The translations under genes were made by a program, and so were the position numbers. Positions 25,087-35,075 of a stretch of 64,000 bases of DNA are shown in pieces. The DNA lies in NCBI GenBank assembly GCA_020632795.1, contig JACKEV010000018.1, forward strand, positions 186,001 to 250,000, written 5' to 3'. The stretch is from Alphaproteobacteria bacterium. GTDB taxonomy: Bacteria; Myxococcota_A; UBA796; CAJQPC01. Position 1 is the stretch's first letter; each line of letters starts with the position of its first letter. Below the pieces are notes generated by a model. The model was not told where the DNA came from and ran no database searches. It saw nothing but the letters and a program-made list of their open reading frames with translations.

Positions 25087-25461
25087 TCACGGAGCCTTGA
25101 GCGGCGTCCCGAAGGTCAGGTGGTGCCCGTCGGGGTCGTGCAGGTCGAAGTCCCGCACGCCGTACTCCCGGTCCTCCGGGGCGGCCACGTCCGTGAGCCC
25201 GCGCGCCACCATCGCGGCCCAGGTCGCGTCCACGTCGGCCACCGAGACGTAGAGGTCGCTCGTCTGCGCCTTGTCGGCCCCGTGCTCGCTCAGGTGCAGG
25301 CTGAGGCCATCGCGGCTGACCTGGACGTAGAGCGGCCAGCCCTCGGCGAAGCGGTGTTCCCAGTCCAGGGTGAAGCCGAGCACCTCCACGTAGAAGCGGG
25401 CGCTGGCCGTGGCGTCCTGGACGGTGAAGATGGGCACCCAGGCGAGCAGGCGGTCGCTCAC
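25087..25461 (-). CDS. VOC / bleomycin-resistance-like protein
   Basis: This 124-residue protein has the paired beta-alpha-beta-beta-beta VOC pattern: WVPIFTVQDATASARFYVEVLGF at the start and a late DFDLHDPDGHHLTFG. The last motif matches glyoxalase/bleomycin-resistance proteins, where His and Glu bind metal. Some members simply bind drugs. The GTG start at 25461 overlaps the stop of the upstream epimerase gene as GTGA, so translation is coupled; an upstream ATG at 25479 is possible. Confidence 0.7.
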   Translation of the reverse strand: MSDRLLAWVPIFTVQDATASARFYVEVLGFTLDWEHRFAEGWPLYVQVSRDGLSLHLSEHGADKAQTSDLYVSVADVDATWAAMVARGLTDVAAPEDREYGVRDFDLHDPDGHHLTFGTPLKAP

Positions 25462-26390
25462 GCGGCGTGGCCGCTCCACCGCGCCACCACGTCCGCCAGG
25501 CCCTGCTCCGCGTCCAGGAACCTCGGCACCCAGCCCAGGGCCTCGCGGGTCTCGTCGTTGGTGCTGCGGCAGGAGGTGGTGGCCATCTCGGCGATGGGCG
25601 CGCCGGCGAACACCGAGACGAGGTTGCGAGGCACATGCCGCAGCACGCCGCCGCCGCAGGCCTGGAGCACCCGCTCCCCGAACTCGGTCATCGTCATGGG
25701 GTGGTCGTCGACCACATGCAGGATCTGGCCCACCGGCGGGGACAGGATGGCCTTCTCATACGCCGCGCAGACGTCGTCGATGTGGACCGGGGAGACGTAG
25801 TTGTCGCCGCTGCCGATGATGGGCAGGGCGCCGTCGGAGGCGCGCTTGAGGAAGTACTGGGCGAAGCTGCCGTCCGGGCTGTAGACCATGCCCACGCGCA
25901 GGGTGCAGGCGGGCAGGCCGTCGTCGGCGGCCTGCTGTATCATGGCTTCGCCCGCGCGGTGGTAGCGGCCCATCTGGGTGTCCCGGGGTGGGGTGGACCG
26001 GCTGACCCAGGCGTCCCCGTGGTCGCCCACCGCCACCGTGCCCGAGGTGTCGATGATCACCTGGCAGCGCCCGCCGGCCATCGCGGCCTTGATGAGCCCG
26101 CGCAGGGCCGCCTTCTCGGCCTCGGTGGCCAGCTCCAGCCACACCGCGCCGTGGCGCACGCCGCGCCGCAGCATCGCGCAGTGGATCAGGGCGTCGGCGT
26201 GGGCGGCCTCGGTGCGCCACTCCTGGCTGTGCTGCATGTTGCCCATGACAGGGTGGTAGCCCCGCTCCCGGAGCCGCAGCAGATCCTGCTCGGACTGGGC
26301 CAGCGCGACGATCTCGTAGCCCAGCCCCGCCAGGTGCGCGGCGACGTGCCCGCCGATGAAGCCGGTGGCGCCGGTGATGAAGACGCGCAT
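25458..26390 (-). CDS. NAD(P)-dependent epimerase/dehydratase (SDR family)
   Basis: The start at 26390 (MRVFITGATGFIGGHV) puts the Rossmann TGxxGxxG motif at the very N-terminus, as usual, with GGGAGC just upstream. The 310-residue protein also shows DTSGTVAVGD, LRVGMVYSPDG and VHIDDVCAAY, typical of extended SDRs. The active-site YxxxK appears as YHRAG, with the lysine replaced by glycine, so catalysis may be altered or the protein may be a binding-only SDR. It is co-transcribed with the VOC gene. Confidence 0.75.
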   Translation of the reverse strand: MRVFITGATGFIGGHVAAHLAGLGYEIVALAQSEQDLLRLRERGYHPVMGNMQHSQEWRTEAAHADALIHCAMLRRGVRHGAVWLELATEAEKAALRGLIKAAMAGGRCQVIIDTSGTVAVGDHGDAWVSRSTPPRDTQMGRYHRAGEAMIQQAADDGLPACTLRVGMVYSPDGSFAQYFLKRASDGALPIIGSGDNYVSPVHIDDVCAAYEKAILSPPVGQILHVVDDHPMTMTEFGERVLQACGGGVLRHVPRNLVSVFAGAPIAEMATTSCRSTNDETREALGWVPRFLDAEQGLADVVARWSGHAA

Positions 26391-26533
26391 GGATGCTCCC
26401 TGATAGATGAGGACCCAGCGATGGTCTACAGCAAGCCAGTCCTCGGTGCAAGCCACCGGGGGCCCGCCAGGCGCTATGCTCTGCGCGCACGCCGCTGCCC
26501 CCGCCCCGCCGCGGTCCGCTTCAGAGCCTGGAT

Positions 26534-27791
<1,258 letters not shown>

Positions 27792-27998
27792 TACCGAACC
27801 GCGTTGAAGCCCGGATCGTCGCGCTGGCAGCGGGGGGGCGGCCATCTTCACGTCAATTCACCCCAAACCGGCGAGGTTGTGGACGCGCACCCCCGGCCAG
27901 GAGTTGACGCCAACACGCCGACATGGCGGCTGCTGGGGCGCGCGGCGCTTATCGCGACGAAATCCTTGGGTGGTAAACGAAGCCTCACCCATCCTTGA

Positions 27999-28041
27999 AG
28001 GAAGGGACCCCTCCAGTCGTCCCGACCGGGGCCCTTCCTTC
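27999..28041. terminator. Bidirectional terminator-like hairpin
   Basis: AAGGAAGGG, a bulged A, then CCCC (27999-28012) pairs with GGGGCCCTTCCTT (28029-28041) around a 16-nt loop. It lies between the convergent aminotransferase and flavodoxin genes. No T-run is present. The rest of 27792-28110 contains no gene that I can support. Confidence 0.5.
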
Positions 28042-28110
28042 GCTCACCTTCGGCTCGCTGACCATCCCCCGGGGTCTCGCCCTACGGGCGCCGGGCGACC
28101 AGTCCACGGT

Positions 28111-29049
28111 TCATGGAGGGTCCGTATGAGGCCTGAGACCCGCCTTGCGTCGCCGCCACAGGGTCGCGCCCACCGCGAGGGTGGCCAGGCCCAGCCCCCC
28201 GTAGAGCGCGTGCAGGGGGTGGAAGGTGCGCAGCAGGGCCACCTCGACGAGGATCCAGGTGGTCATGGACACCCCTGCGGCCACCGAGGCGGGCTCACCC
28301 AGGGGGTGGCGCCGCAGCACCGTCACGGCCGCGGCGAGGTTCAGCAGCCCCACGAACACCATCAGCAGGACACCGGGGATCACGAAGTCGGTGAACGGCG
28401 AGTGCTGGAGGATGGTGCTGTCGAGGCCCATGTAGTCGGCGCCGTGGGGCAGCAGGATCAGCTCGACGCCGCCGCCGGTGGCGGTCAGGCCGACCAGGAG
28501 GGTCATGACCCCCGCGGCGACGCGTAAGGCCCGCTGGGGCTTCACGGCGGCGGGCGGGGTAGGGGTGTGGTCGTCCAGCTCGCCCTCGATCTGCCGCGCC
28601 CAGGCCGCGACGGCCTCGGGGCTCCGCCAGTCGCCGGCCATGCCCCGCTTCGCCATCGCCCCGGCGATGAAGCCGCCGGGGTGCTCCGACAGCCGCCCTC
28701 CGAAGGTGACGTGGTCCCGCGCGCCGACCTGCGCCATGAGGCCCTGCACCTGGGGGGTCGGCGGGATGTCGGGCTGCTGGTGCTCCTCGCCCAGGGGCCC
28801 GCTGGAGAAGAACCACACCGGCACCCGGCGCAGCTCCTCGGCGTGCCGCTCCACGAAGCGCCGCAGCGCCCGGGGCCAGCGGCCGGCGTAGAGGGCGCCG
28901 CCCACGATGACCGCGTCCCAGGCGCCGACACCGTCGATGCCCCGGGGCTTTCGGACGTCGACCTCGTGACCTGGGAGGGCCTCGGCCAGCATCCGGGCCA
29001 GGCCCTCGGTGCCGCCGCGCTTCGAACCACAGACGATGAGGACGCGCAT
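28111..29049 (-). CDS. Flavodoxin-domain protein fused to a membrane domain
   Basis: The start at 29049 (MRVLIVCGSKRGGTEGLA) follows AAGGAGC. The N-terminal 175 residues are a flavodoxin-like domain with the FMN phosphate loop GSKRGGTE and VPVWFFSSGPLG, close to menaquinone-dependent protoporphyrinogen oxidase (HemG-like) flavodoxins. After a Pro linker come four hydrophobic helices (about 185-305). A flavodoxin joined to a four-helix membrane domain is unusual and may couple to quinone. Normal HemG is a single domain, so substrate assignment is open. Confidence 0.65.
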   Translation of the reverse strand: MRVLIVCGSKRGGTEGLARMLAEALPGHEVDVRKPRGIDGVGAWDAVIVGGALYAGRWPRALRRFVERHAEELRRVPVWFFSSGPLGEEHQQPDIPPTPQVQGLMAQVGARDHVTFGGRLSEHPGGFIAGAMAKRGMAGDWRSPEAVAAWARQIEGELDDHTPTPPAAVKPQRALRVAAGVMTLLVGLTATGGGVELILLPHGADYMGLDSTILQHSPFTDFVIPGVLLMVFVGLLNLAAAVTVLRRHPLGEPASVAAGVSMTTWILVEVALLRTFHPLHALYGGLGLATLAVGATLWRRRKAGLRPHTDPP

Positions 29050-29201
29050 GGGTGCTCCTTGGGGAGCGGAGACTGCAAGGGGCGTGCCCGGGGCCAGGCC
29101 CCCGCTCGGGGTCGTCGGGGGCCCTGCTGTGTCGTCTCCCACACTCCCCTGTGTGACGACCTCCACTCGACGTGTGGGAAAAGCGCGCTACGTTCGCCGG
29201 C

Positions 29202-31157
29202 ATGTGGCTCGCCCTGCTGTCGCTGGCCTTCGCCGTCCCGCTCGCTGAGCCGGGGGAGACCCTGGGCGGCAGCACCGTCCTGACCGTCGAGGAGCACCCC
29301 GAGTTCCAGCGGGTGGCGGTGCAGCTCCCCGACGGGCGCGCGCTCCAGGTCGAGGCCGTGGTGGGGGAGGGCGGGGCCTGCGCCGAGGGGGACCTGGCGC
29401 TGTTCCCCCGGTGGGAGCTGCTGGGGGAGCAGCGCGAGGCCGAGGACCAGCCGCCGGTGGTGCAGGCGCTGTGCGCGCGGCTGGCCGAGCGCGGGGAGCG
29501 CCTCAACCTGCACCCCCCGATGGGCACGGCCGGCCGCGCGGTGGGCCCCGAGGGCACGCCCTCCGGCGGCGAAGGCTGGACGATGCCGGGGCCCTCCACG
29601 CCGGGGCCGGGCTATGGGCCGCTGCACGGAGCGCTGCTGGGGCTGGTCCTGAGCGCGCTGGTGGCGCTGGCGGGGCCCGGCCGGCGGGGGTGGGCCGCGC
29701 TGGAGCCCGAGGCGCGGCGGTCGCTGGTGGCGGTCGGCCTCATCGGCGCGGTGGCGCGGCTGGCGCTGTCGCCGCGGGTGGTGTTCTGGGGGCCCTTCTT
29801 CGGCTTCGGGCGGCTGACCGAGGCCTGGGGCGCGGACCTCACCCACCCGCTGTACGGCGGCGGCTTCGCGACGCTGATGGGGCCGCTCTCCAGCGTGGTG
29901 GGCTACAGCCCCGGCGCGGTGTTCGGCATGCACCTGCTCATGGCCTCGCTCGCGCCACCGCTGGTGTGGGTGCTCGCGCGGCTGTTGATGCCGGGGGAGC
30001 GGCTGGGGCCGCTGGTGGCCGGGCTGGGCATGGCGCTCTTGCCGGTGGCGCTGCGCATGTCGGGCACCGAGGTGATGCACGTCGATGTGTCCACGTTCGA
30101 GCTGCTCTCGGTGACCGCGGCGGTGGCCTTTACCCGGGTCGGGGGCCTGTCCCTGGCGCTGACGAGCGCGCTGGCCATCGGCTTCGCGACCCACATCCGC
30201 CCGGAGGTGCTGCCGGCGGTCGCCGTGCCGGTGGTCGCCGTGCTCGCCAAGGCGGAGCGGCGGCACGTCCCCGGGGTGGCCGTGGCGGCGGTGCTCATCG
30301 CCGGGCTGGCCGGGGTGCGGGCGCTGCAGATCCTGACGAACACGCACAGCGCGGCGGTGAACTACGACCGGGCGCTGTCGCTCTGGTTTGTGTGGGAGGC
30401 GCTGCTGCCGGCGGTGCGTCCGCCGGGGGCGACCAGCTACACAAACGTCTTCCTCAACCTGTGGGTGACGCCGCCGATCCTGCCGGCGCTGGCGGTGGCG
30501 GCGTTCCTGGGGTCCCGGCGGCGCCTGGCGCTGGGGCTGTTGGGGTGGTGGGCGCTGGCGGCGCTGCCGGTGCTGCCCAAGTCCTGGCCGCTGGCCGACG
30601 CCTTCCGTCTGCAGCTCCCGTCGCAGGCGCCGCTGGTCCTGCTGGCGGGGCTGGGGGCCTCCGCGCTGGCCCAGAGGCGAGGCGAGGTCTTCCGAAAGGT
30701 CCTGCCCATCGGCATCGTCGCGCTGTCCATCCCCTACGTGCCCTGGGTGGTGCGGCCCTGGGCCTGCCACGCGGAGTTCCGCTTCCTGCGCGAGACGGCG
30801 GGGGCGCTGCCCTCCAACGTGATCGTCTACTACGACGACGCCGGCCCCCACCACGACGCCTTCGGCCGCTGGATGCGCTTCGCCACGGGGCGGGACTGGG
30901 TGGGGATGAGCACCTTCGACGCCCAGGACACGGCGTTCCGAATGGTGTACCTGGGCAGCTCCTGCCGGGTGGGCCGCCCCCAGGGGACCGAGCGGGACTA
31001 CGGCCCCTGGCTGACGGCCTGCCCGGAGATCGAGGCGCGGTGTACCCTCACGCCGTGGAAGACGACGACGCTGCCGGCCGAGACGGATGTGGACGTGTGG
31101 TTGGAGGGGCCGGTGGAGGTCGGGTACTACGAGGTGGAGGGGTGTCGGGGCTCATAG
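29202..31157 (+). CDS. Polytopic membrane protein, GT-C glycosyltransferase-like
   Basis: The start at 29202 gives MWLALLSLAFAVPLAE, a short signal-like N-terminus; an upstream GTG at 29172 is also possible. A periplasmic beta-rich segment (about 17-135) precedes about ten to eleven membrane helices. The last 130 residues are soluble and contain YYDDAGPHHDAF. The layout is like GT-C/PMT-family transferases that use lipid-linked sugars, but the usual early Asp-Asp/Asp-Glu loop motif is not clear. The function is therefore tentative. The gene is divergent from the flavodoxin gene. Confidence 0.5.
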   Translation: MWLALLSLAFAVPLAEPGETLGGSTVLTVEEHPEFQRVAVQLPDGRALQVEAVVGEGGACAEGDLALFPRWELLGEQREAEDQPPVVQALCARLAERGERLNLHPPMGTAGRAVGPEGTPSGGEGWTMPGPSTPGPGYGPLHGALLGLVLSALVALAGPGRRGWAALEPEARRSLVAVGLIGAVARLALSPRVVFWGPFFGFGRLTEAWGADLTHPLYGGGFATLMGPLSSVVGYSPGAVFGMHLLMASLAPPLVWVLARLLMPGERLGPLVAGLGMALLPVALRMSGTEVMHVDVSTFELLSVTAAVAFTRVGGLSLALTSALAIGFATHIRPEVLPAVAVPVVAVLAKAERRHVPGVAVAAVLIAGLAGVRALQILTNTHSAAVNYDRALSLWFVWEALLPAVRPPGATSYTNVFLNLWVTPPILPALAVAAFLGSRRRLALGLLGWWALAALPVLPKSWPLADAFRLQLPSQAPLVLLAGLGASALAQRRGEVFRKVLPIGIVALSIPYVPWVVRPWACHAEFRFLRETAGALPSNVIVYYDDAGPHHDAFGRWMRFATGRDWVGMSTFDAQDTAFRMVYLGSSCRVGRPQGTERDYGPWLTACPEIEARCTLTPWKTTTLPAETDVDVWLEGPVEVGYYEVEGCRGS

Positions 31158-31497
31158 GGGAGTTGCCCACCGACTCCGTTGACCCCGTCGAGTAGACAGA
31201 CCGTGAGTCGTCCCGAGTTCGGCGACCCTGGATGGAGCAGGGTACTGGCCCGGTCGGTACCGCTGCACCAGAGTCTCCAGCCCCTTCTCGCGGTCAACAC
31301 GACGTCCTGAACCATGGACGCTCTTGGTTCAGGGTGAACGAGGTGGGCCATCTGGCCAGAAAACGCTGATATTTTAGAAATATGCCTCAGAAGGTTCTGG
31401 ATTATTCACCGAAAATATGCCAAATATTTGGCGGTAGTAGTTGACCAGCGTGCAGGAGGGGGTAATAGTCGTGCACGTAGAGAATGGGAGTTGAAGC
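31158..31497. promoter_or_regulatory. Left edge of the defence-like island; promoter region with 14-bp palindrome
   Basis: Base composition changes within this 340-bp gap from GC-rich to AT-rich (from about 31360). GCCAAATATTTGGC (31419-31432) is a perfect palindrome about 65 bp before the first gene and is a likely operator. GGAG lies before the ATG at 31498. No gene is seen here. Confidence 0.5.
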
Positions 31498-31725
31498 ATG
31501 TCTGATGAGACCAAGGCAGAAAAGTTCAAGCGATTGGCGGAGCGTCGCGTAAATCGTGCGATCAAGGACATCCGCTCGATAGGAAACCTGGCCAACCCCT
31601 CCAACTATGAGTACACCGACGACCAGGTACGACGCATCGTCAGGGCCCTCAAGAACGAGGTTTCGGGACTACAGACGAGATTTCAGACTACGGGGAGTAG
31701 CGGTGAGGGCGAATTCACCTTGTAG
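31498..31725 (+). CDS. Small basic helical protein, first gene of the island operon
   Basis: A 75-residue protein opening MSDETKAEKFKRLAERRVNR. It consists of two charged helices around NLANPSNYEYTDDQ and ends in a flexible SSGEGEF tail. It is clearly coding (good ribosome site, charged pattern, 28-bp spacing to the next gene). The motif ERRVNRAI...IGNLANPSNYEYT looks like a conserved small family, but I cannot name it. It could be an antitoxin-like or DNA-bending partner of the ATPase that follows. Confidence 0.6.
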   Translation: MSDETKAEKFKRLAERRVNRAIKDIRSIGNLANPSNYEYTDDQVRRIVRALKNEVSGLQTRFQTTGSSGEGEFTL

Positions 31726-31753
31726 CAGTACTCAACGAGGGAGGGAGGCATCC

Positions 31754-33595
31754 GTGTCCTGGAAATTCCTAAAATACCAGCATGGTGAGGTTGAGCAGGA
31801 CCCCACACAAGAAGAGCAGTTCGATAATGACGGGGTTGATCTGGAACAGGCCCTTCTGAGGGAGACAGTGCAGAACTCCCTGGACGCGGTTCGCCTTTCC
31901 GATGATGGTACACCGAGTGAGAAAGTCCGAGTCAGGGTACGATTCGTCAACCTCGGGGACACGAGTGAACACGCGAACAGACTCAGAGATCTCGTCAGCG
32001 CGCTGGAACCACATATTGCCGCTTGCGGTCGGGATCTCGGTGCAGTTCTGAAGAAGGATGCCTCAGTTCTCGTGATTGAGGATTTCGGAACCAAGGGCCT
32101 CTGTGGGTCTGCAGACAGCATGGACAGCGGAGATTTCTCCAATTTCTGGCGCCGTATGGGATTGTCCAAGAAGGGAGGCACCACGCTGGGCAGATGGGGC
32201 CTGGGGAAGATAGTCTTCCCAATGGCATCTCAAGTTCGGGCCTTCTTTGGATACACGGTCCGTTGGGATGATGATAGGAGACTGTTCATGGGAGGCGCGC
32301 TCCTCCAGACTCATGAGATTGACGGTGAGAGATACAAGGCTCATGGGTTCTATGCGCAACATCAATCGAACGGTTTTCAAGTTCCCTTCGAGGAACAATC
32401 GCTCCTGCGATGGAATCTCGATACACTTGGAATCACGAGAAAGAATGATGAACCTGGGTTGTCGATAGCAGTACCCTTTCCGCGGGAAGAAGTCACCGTC
32501 GAGGCGATGATCACGACCACAGTGAGAGACTTCTTTTATCCTATCTTGACAGCTCAACTTGAGGTTCAGATCGGTGAAGTTCTCCTGAACGATGAGACGA
32601 TCCGTGGACATGTAGATGGCGTATTCGATGGTGCCGATGGCCTCTTCGACTTTGTTCAGGAAGCCTGGACTACTCCTCCAGAAAGGTTGATCGAGGCCAA
32701 AGACACTTGGGTATCGAAGAAGGTGAAGGAAGAAGTATTCTCCGAAGAGCAACTTGACTCGCTTCGCGAGTCCTTCGCCAAAGGGGAGACGGTTGGTGTT
32801 CAACTCCCCCTGACAATCTCGAAGCATGGTGAGTTGAACCGTGCTACGTACGTAAAAGCCTTCTTGCGTTCCGTTCCTGATGCTGTAAGGGGACATGATC
32901 TCTATGTCCGTGGGAGGATCACGCTTCCAGAGGAACGCAAGCTGGGCCAGCGTAGGGCCTATGGACTGCTTCTGGCAGAGGAAGCTGTCATTTCAGAATT
33001 CCTGGGAGATGCTGAGAATCCCGCCCACACCAAATGGAATAGCAAGGCCAAGCGCCTGAGCGCCTACGTGGCAGCTCGGGGCCGAATTACCCGCATTCGG
33101 AGGAGCCTGCCGGAACTCTATGATCTTCTGGCGCAAGCGCAGAACAGAGAGGATCGTAGCGCGCTTCAGCGGTTCTTCTCCCGCCCTGGGATTGAGCACG
33201 ACCCGTCCGACACAAAGGTGTCATCGGACTCTATCCCACCCGCGTCGCCACCCCCAGTTCCGCCGAGTCGACATCCTCTTAGAATCAGGCGAATTGAAGG
33301 AGGGTTTGCAGCCTCTCTGAAGAGGGCAGCATCAACTGTGTTGCCAGTTGATGTGGAATTTGAAGTTGTGTACGATGTTGTACGAGGACGGCCCAAGTAT
33401 CATCCAGCAGATTTCAATCTGGACGACTCCGAAATCGTCGTTCAGGCAACGGGCGTTGAAGTTGTGTCGAGATCTCTGAATCGGATAGTTGTTCGGTTCA
33501 CACATAGTGACGGGTCTTTGAAGGTTGTGGGGTTTGACCGCAAGCGCGATCTGGTCGTTCACGCTTCCGTCGATTCCTTGGTGGAGGGGGCATGA
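31754..33595 (+). CDS. GHKL-type ATPase of a defence-like operon
   Basis: The GTG start at 31754 (MSWKFLKYQHGE) is preferred because GGGAGG precedes it. This 613-residue protein carries Bergerat-fold motifs: LLRETVQNSLDA (N-box with the catalytic Glu and Asn), LVIEDFGTKGL (D-x-G) and GRWGLGKIVF (G2 lid). This is the Hsp90/MutL/histidine-kinase ATPase class. The remaining 400 residues match no nuclease I can name. Such ATPases occur beside C5 methyltransferases and Vsr in putative restriction loci. The stop overlaps the next start as ATGA. Codon use is AT-rich, unlike the rest of the window. Confidence 0.75.
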   Translation: MSWKFLKYQHGEVEQDPTQEEQFDNDGVDLEQALLRETVQNSLDAVRLSDDGTPSEKVRVRVRFVNLGDTSEHANRLRDLVSALEPHIAACGRDLGAVLKKDASVLVIEDFGTKGLCGSADSMDSGDFSNFWRRMGLSKKGGTTLGRWGLGKIVFPMASQVRAFFGYTVRWDDDRRLFMGGALLQTHEIDGERYKAHGFYAQHQSNGFQVPFEEQSLLRWNLDTLGITRKNDEPGLSIAVPFPREEVTVEAMITTTVRDFFYPILTAQLEVQIGEVLLNDETIRGHVDGVFDGADGLFDFVQEAWTTPPERLIEAKDTWVSKKVKEEVFSEEQLDSLRESFAKGETVGVQLPLTISKHGELNRATYVKAFLRSVPDAVRGHDLYVRGRITLPEERKLGQRRAYGLLLAEEAVISEFLGDAENPAHTKWNSKAKRLSAYVAARGRITRIRRSLPELYDLLAQAQNREDRSALQRFFSRPGIEHDPSDTKVSSDSIPPASPPPVPPSRHPLRIRRIEGGFAASLKRAASTVLPVDVEFEVVYDVVRGRPKYHPADFNLDDSEIVVQATGVEVVSRSLNRIVVRFTHSDGSLKVVGFDRKRDLVVHASVDSLVEGA

Positions 33596-34347
33596 AACGC
33601 AGGTTCAATTATACAGGGCGCGTGGAGCTGGAGGCGTCAGAGGTACTGGTATCAGTTGGCCCTGGAGCGAATGGAGTTCCGACCTTCTCGGCTACCTTGC
33701 ATCTGGAGGAGCGTTCTTTTCCGCATGATGCTAGGATACTCCTTGAAGTAGATATGAAGAATCTTTTTCACCGGTATGCCTGGGGATCGATGGGGAATCT
33801 CGAACCGTTGGCCACTCCTGAAATACCGGGACTCAAGAATGAGGATCTTCAAAGCGGATTGCCGCTCTATTTCAGGGTCAAGATAGTATCGTCAACCGGA
33901 CAGATAATAGCGCACAGAAATCGGTTCAAACCCTCAATGGCTGGATTGGGCGAACGTCGCACCGGACTGTTACTGGTAGCATATCAAGATCTTGACGACC
34001 TGGCGTGGGATCTTGAACTGCTACTTGATTCTTCTTCGGAGCCACGCCTTATTATCAACAATCGAATTCCAGGTGTTGACGACTTGGTGAGGCATGATGC
34101 GGGATTCCACGCCTTTGTCATACCCGAGGTGTTGAAACGGATTCTGACCCACATTGTGGTCAACGGTTACCATGAGGATGAGGACGCGACTTGGGCTAGA
34201 TACTGGATGGATCTGGCGACATGTCTCGTCGGTCAGCCAGAAGTCGACGAGGATGGTAGAGATGCCTGGATTGCTCTTGTTGTACAGCAGTTCTGCAGAA
34301 CACATCAGGTTTTTCGACGGTTCATTGATAGCAGGGAGGCTATGTGA
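33592..34347 (+). CDS. Unknown protein of the defence-like operon
   Basis: This 251-residue protein starts inside the ATPase stop codon (ATGA). The N-terminal half is beta-rich (RRFNYTGRVELEAS, ILLEVDM), and the C-terminal half is helical with AFVIPEVLKRIL and CLVGQPEVDEDGRDAW. I see no PD-(D/E)XK or other catalytic motif and no membrane segment. Strict coupling with the ATPase suggests a complex with it, perhaps as target recogniser or nuclease subunit of a new family. Confidence 0.6.
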   Translation: MKRRFNYTGRVELEASEVLVSVGPGANGVPTFSATLHLEERSFPHDARILLEVDMKNLFHRYAWGSMGNLEPLATPEIPGLKNEDLQSGLPLYFRVKIVSSTGQIIAHRNRFKPSMAGLGERRTGLLLVAYQDLDDLAWDLELLLDSSSEPRLIINNRIPGVDDLVRHDAGFHAFVIPEVLKRILTHIVVNGYHEDEDATWARYWMDLATCLVGQPEVDEDGRDAWIALVVQQFCRTHQVFRRFIDSREAM

Positions 34348-35075
34348 TGGTTCGGCAAGCGAGGCGTCTGAACCGTGATGGTGTGGATCAGTTTCGGATC
34401 TGGATCATGGAAGGAGCGGTTACGCCGTTGCCATCAGGTCTGTTGACGCAATCTGATAGCAGTGAGCCCATGGTGCATGGACCATTGTTATCCCAGCAAA
34501 AATGTGATACAAAACTAGATTTTGCCCGACATCTGGTCGGAGAGTTGTCGGGCGTGGAGCCAGCCCTCATCGACTACGATGCAGGGTTCTGGAATTGGAT
34601 GGCCTTGTTTCACTTTGATACGATTTGTCCAATGGACGAGAACGGCAGGCGATCGCTATTAAAACCCTGGTGTTACCTCCTTCATTCGACGTCACTGGCA
34701 TTTGCTCGACATCTTTGTCGAACCCCGTGGGCGCTATATCGTTTGTATGGCGAATCATCCGCACCAGTTCTGAATGGAGTTCGAAGGCTTGCTACTGCCC
34801 CCTTTCAACACAACGATTCATGCGAGCAATTTGTGGCAGGAGGCGATCTGTTTCGGAGCAGTTCGAGATTTCATGCAGCAGTTCAGTTGTTTTCAGATCC
34901 GCAAAGAGAAAGGATGCTTCGGGGGAGTCTGAGTTCAAAGGCTCCACCAGGAAGTCTTCGTAGATTCAAGCAAGTGCTTCAGCAACTTGGTCGGACATAT
35001 GATCTGGATGGTATGGGTGCGGAGGCGATCCTTGAACTCCTCCCATCTGAGTTTTCCACAGCGCGTTCAGCATGA
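34347..35075 (+). CDS. Unknown protein of the defence-like operon (possibly DUF6339-like)
   Basis: The start is the ATG at 34347, overlapping the preceding stop as TGATG; a GTG at 34344 is the alternative. This 242-residue helical protein has WNWMALFHFDTICP and RTPWALYRLYG. A helical small protein with an FWxWxxLxxFD-like motif resembles DUF6339, which to my knowledge occurs near methyltransferase/Vsr loci, but this is a weak match. The 3' end overlaps the convergent methyltransferase gene by 9 bp, so the two arms are packed tightly together. Confidence 0.55.
   Translation: MVRQARRLNRDGVDQFRIWIMEGAVTPLPSGLLTQSDSSEPMVHGPLLSQQKCDTKLDFARHLVGELSGVEPALIDYDAGFWNWMALFHFDTICPMDENGRRSLLKPWCYLLHSTSLAFARHLCRTPWALYRLYGESSAPVLNGVRRLATAPFQHNDSCEQFVAGGDLFRSSSRFHAAVQLFSDPQRERMLRGSLSSKAPPGSLRRFKQVLQQLGRTYDLDGMGAEAILELLPSEFSTARSA

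Noticed and set aside
28542..30854. A 770-codon minus-strand frame over the membrane glycosyltransferase-like gene
   Set aside because: Composition is almost only Arg, Gln, His, Pro and Gly; it is antisense to a protein with clear membrane helices.
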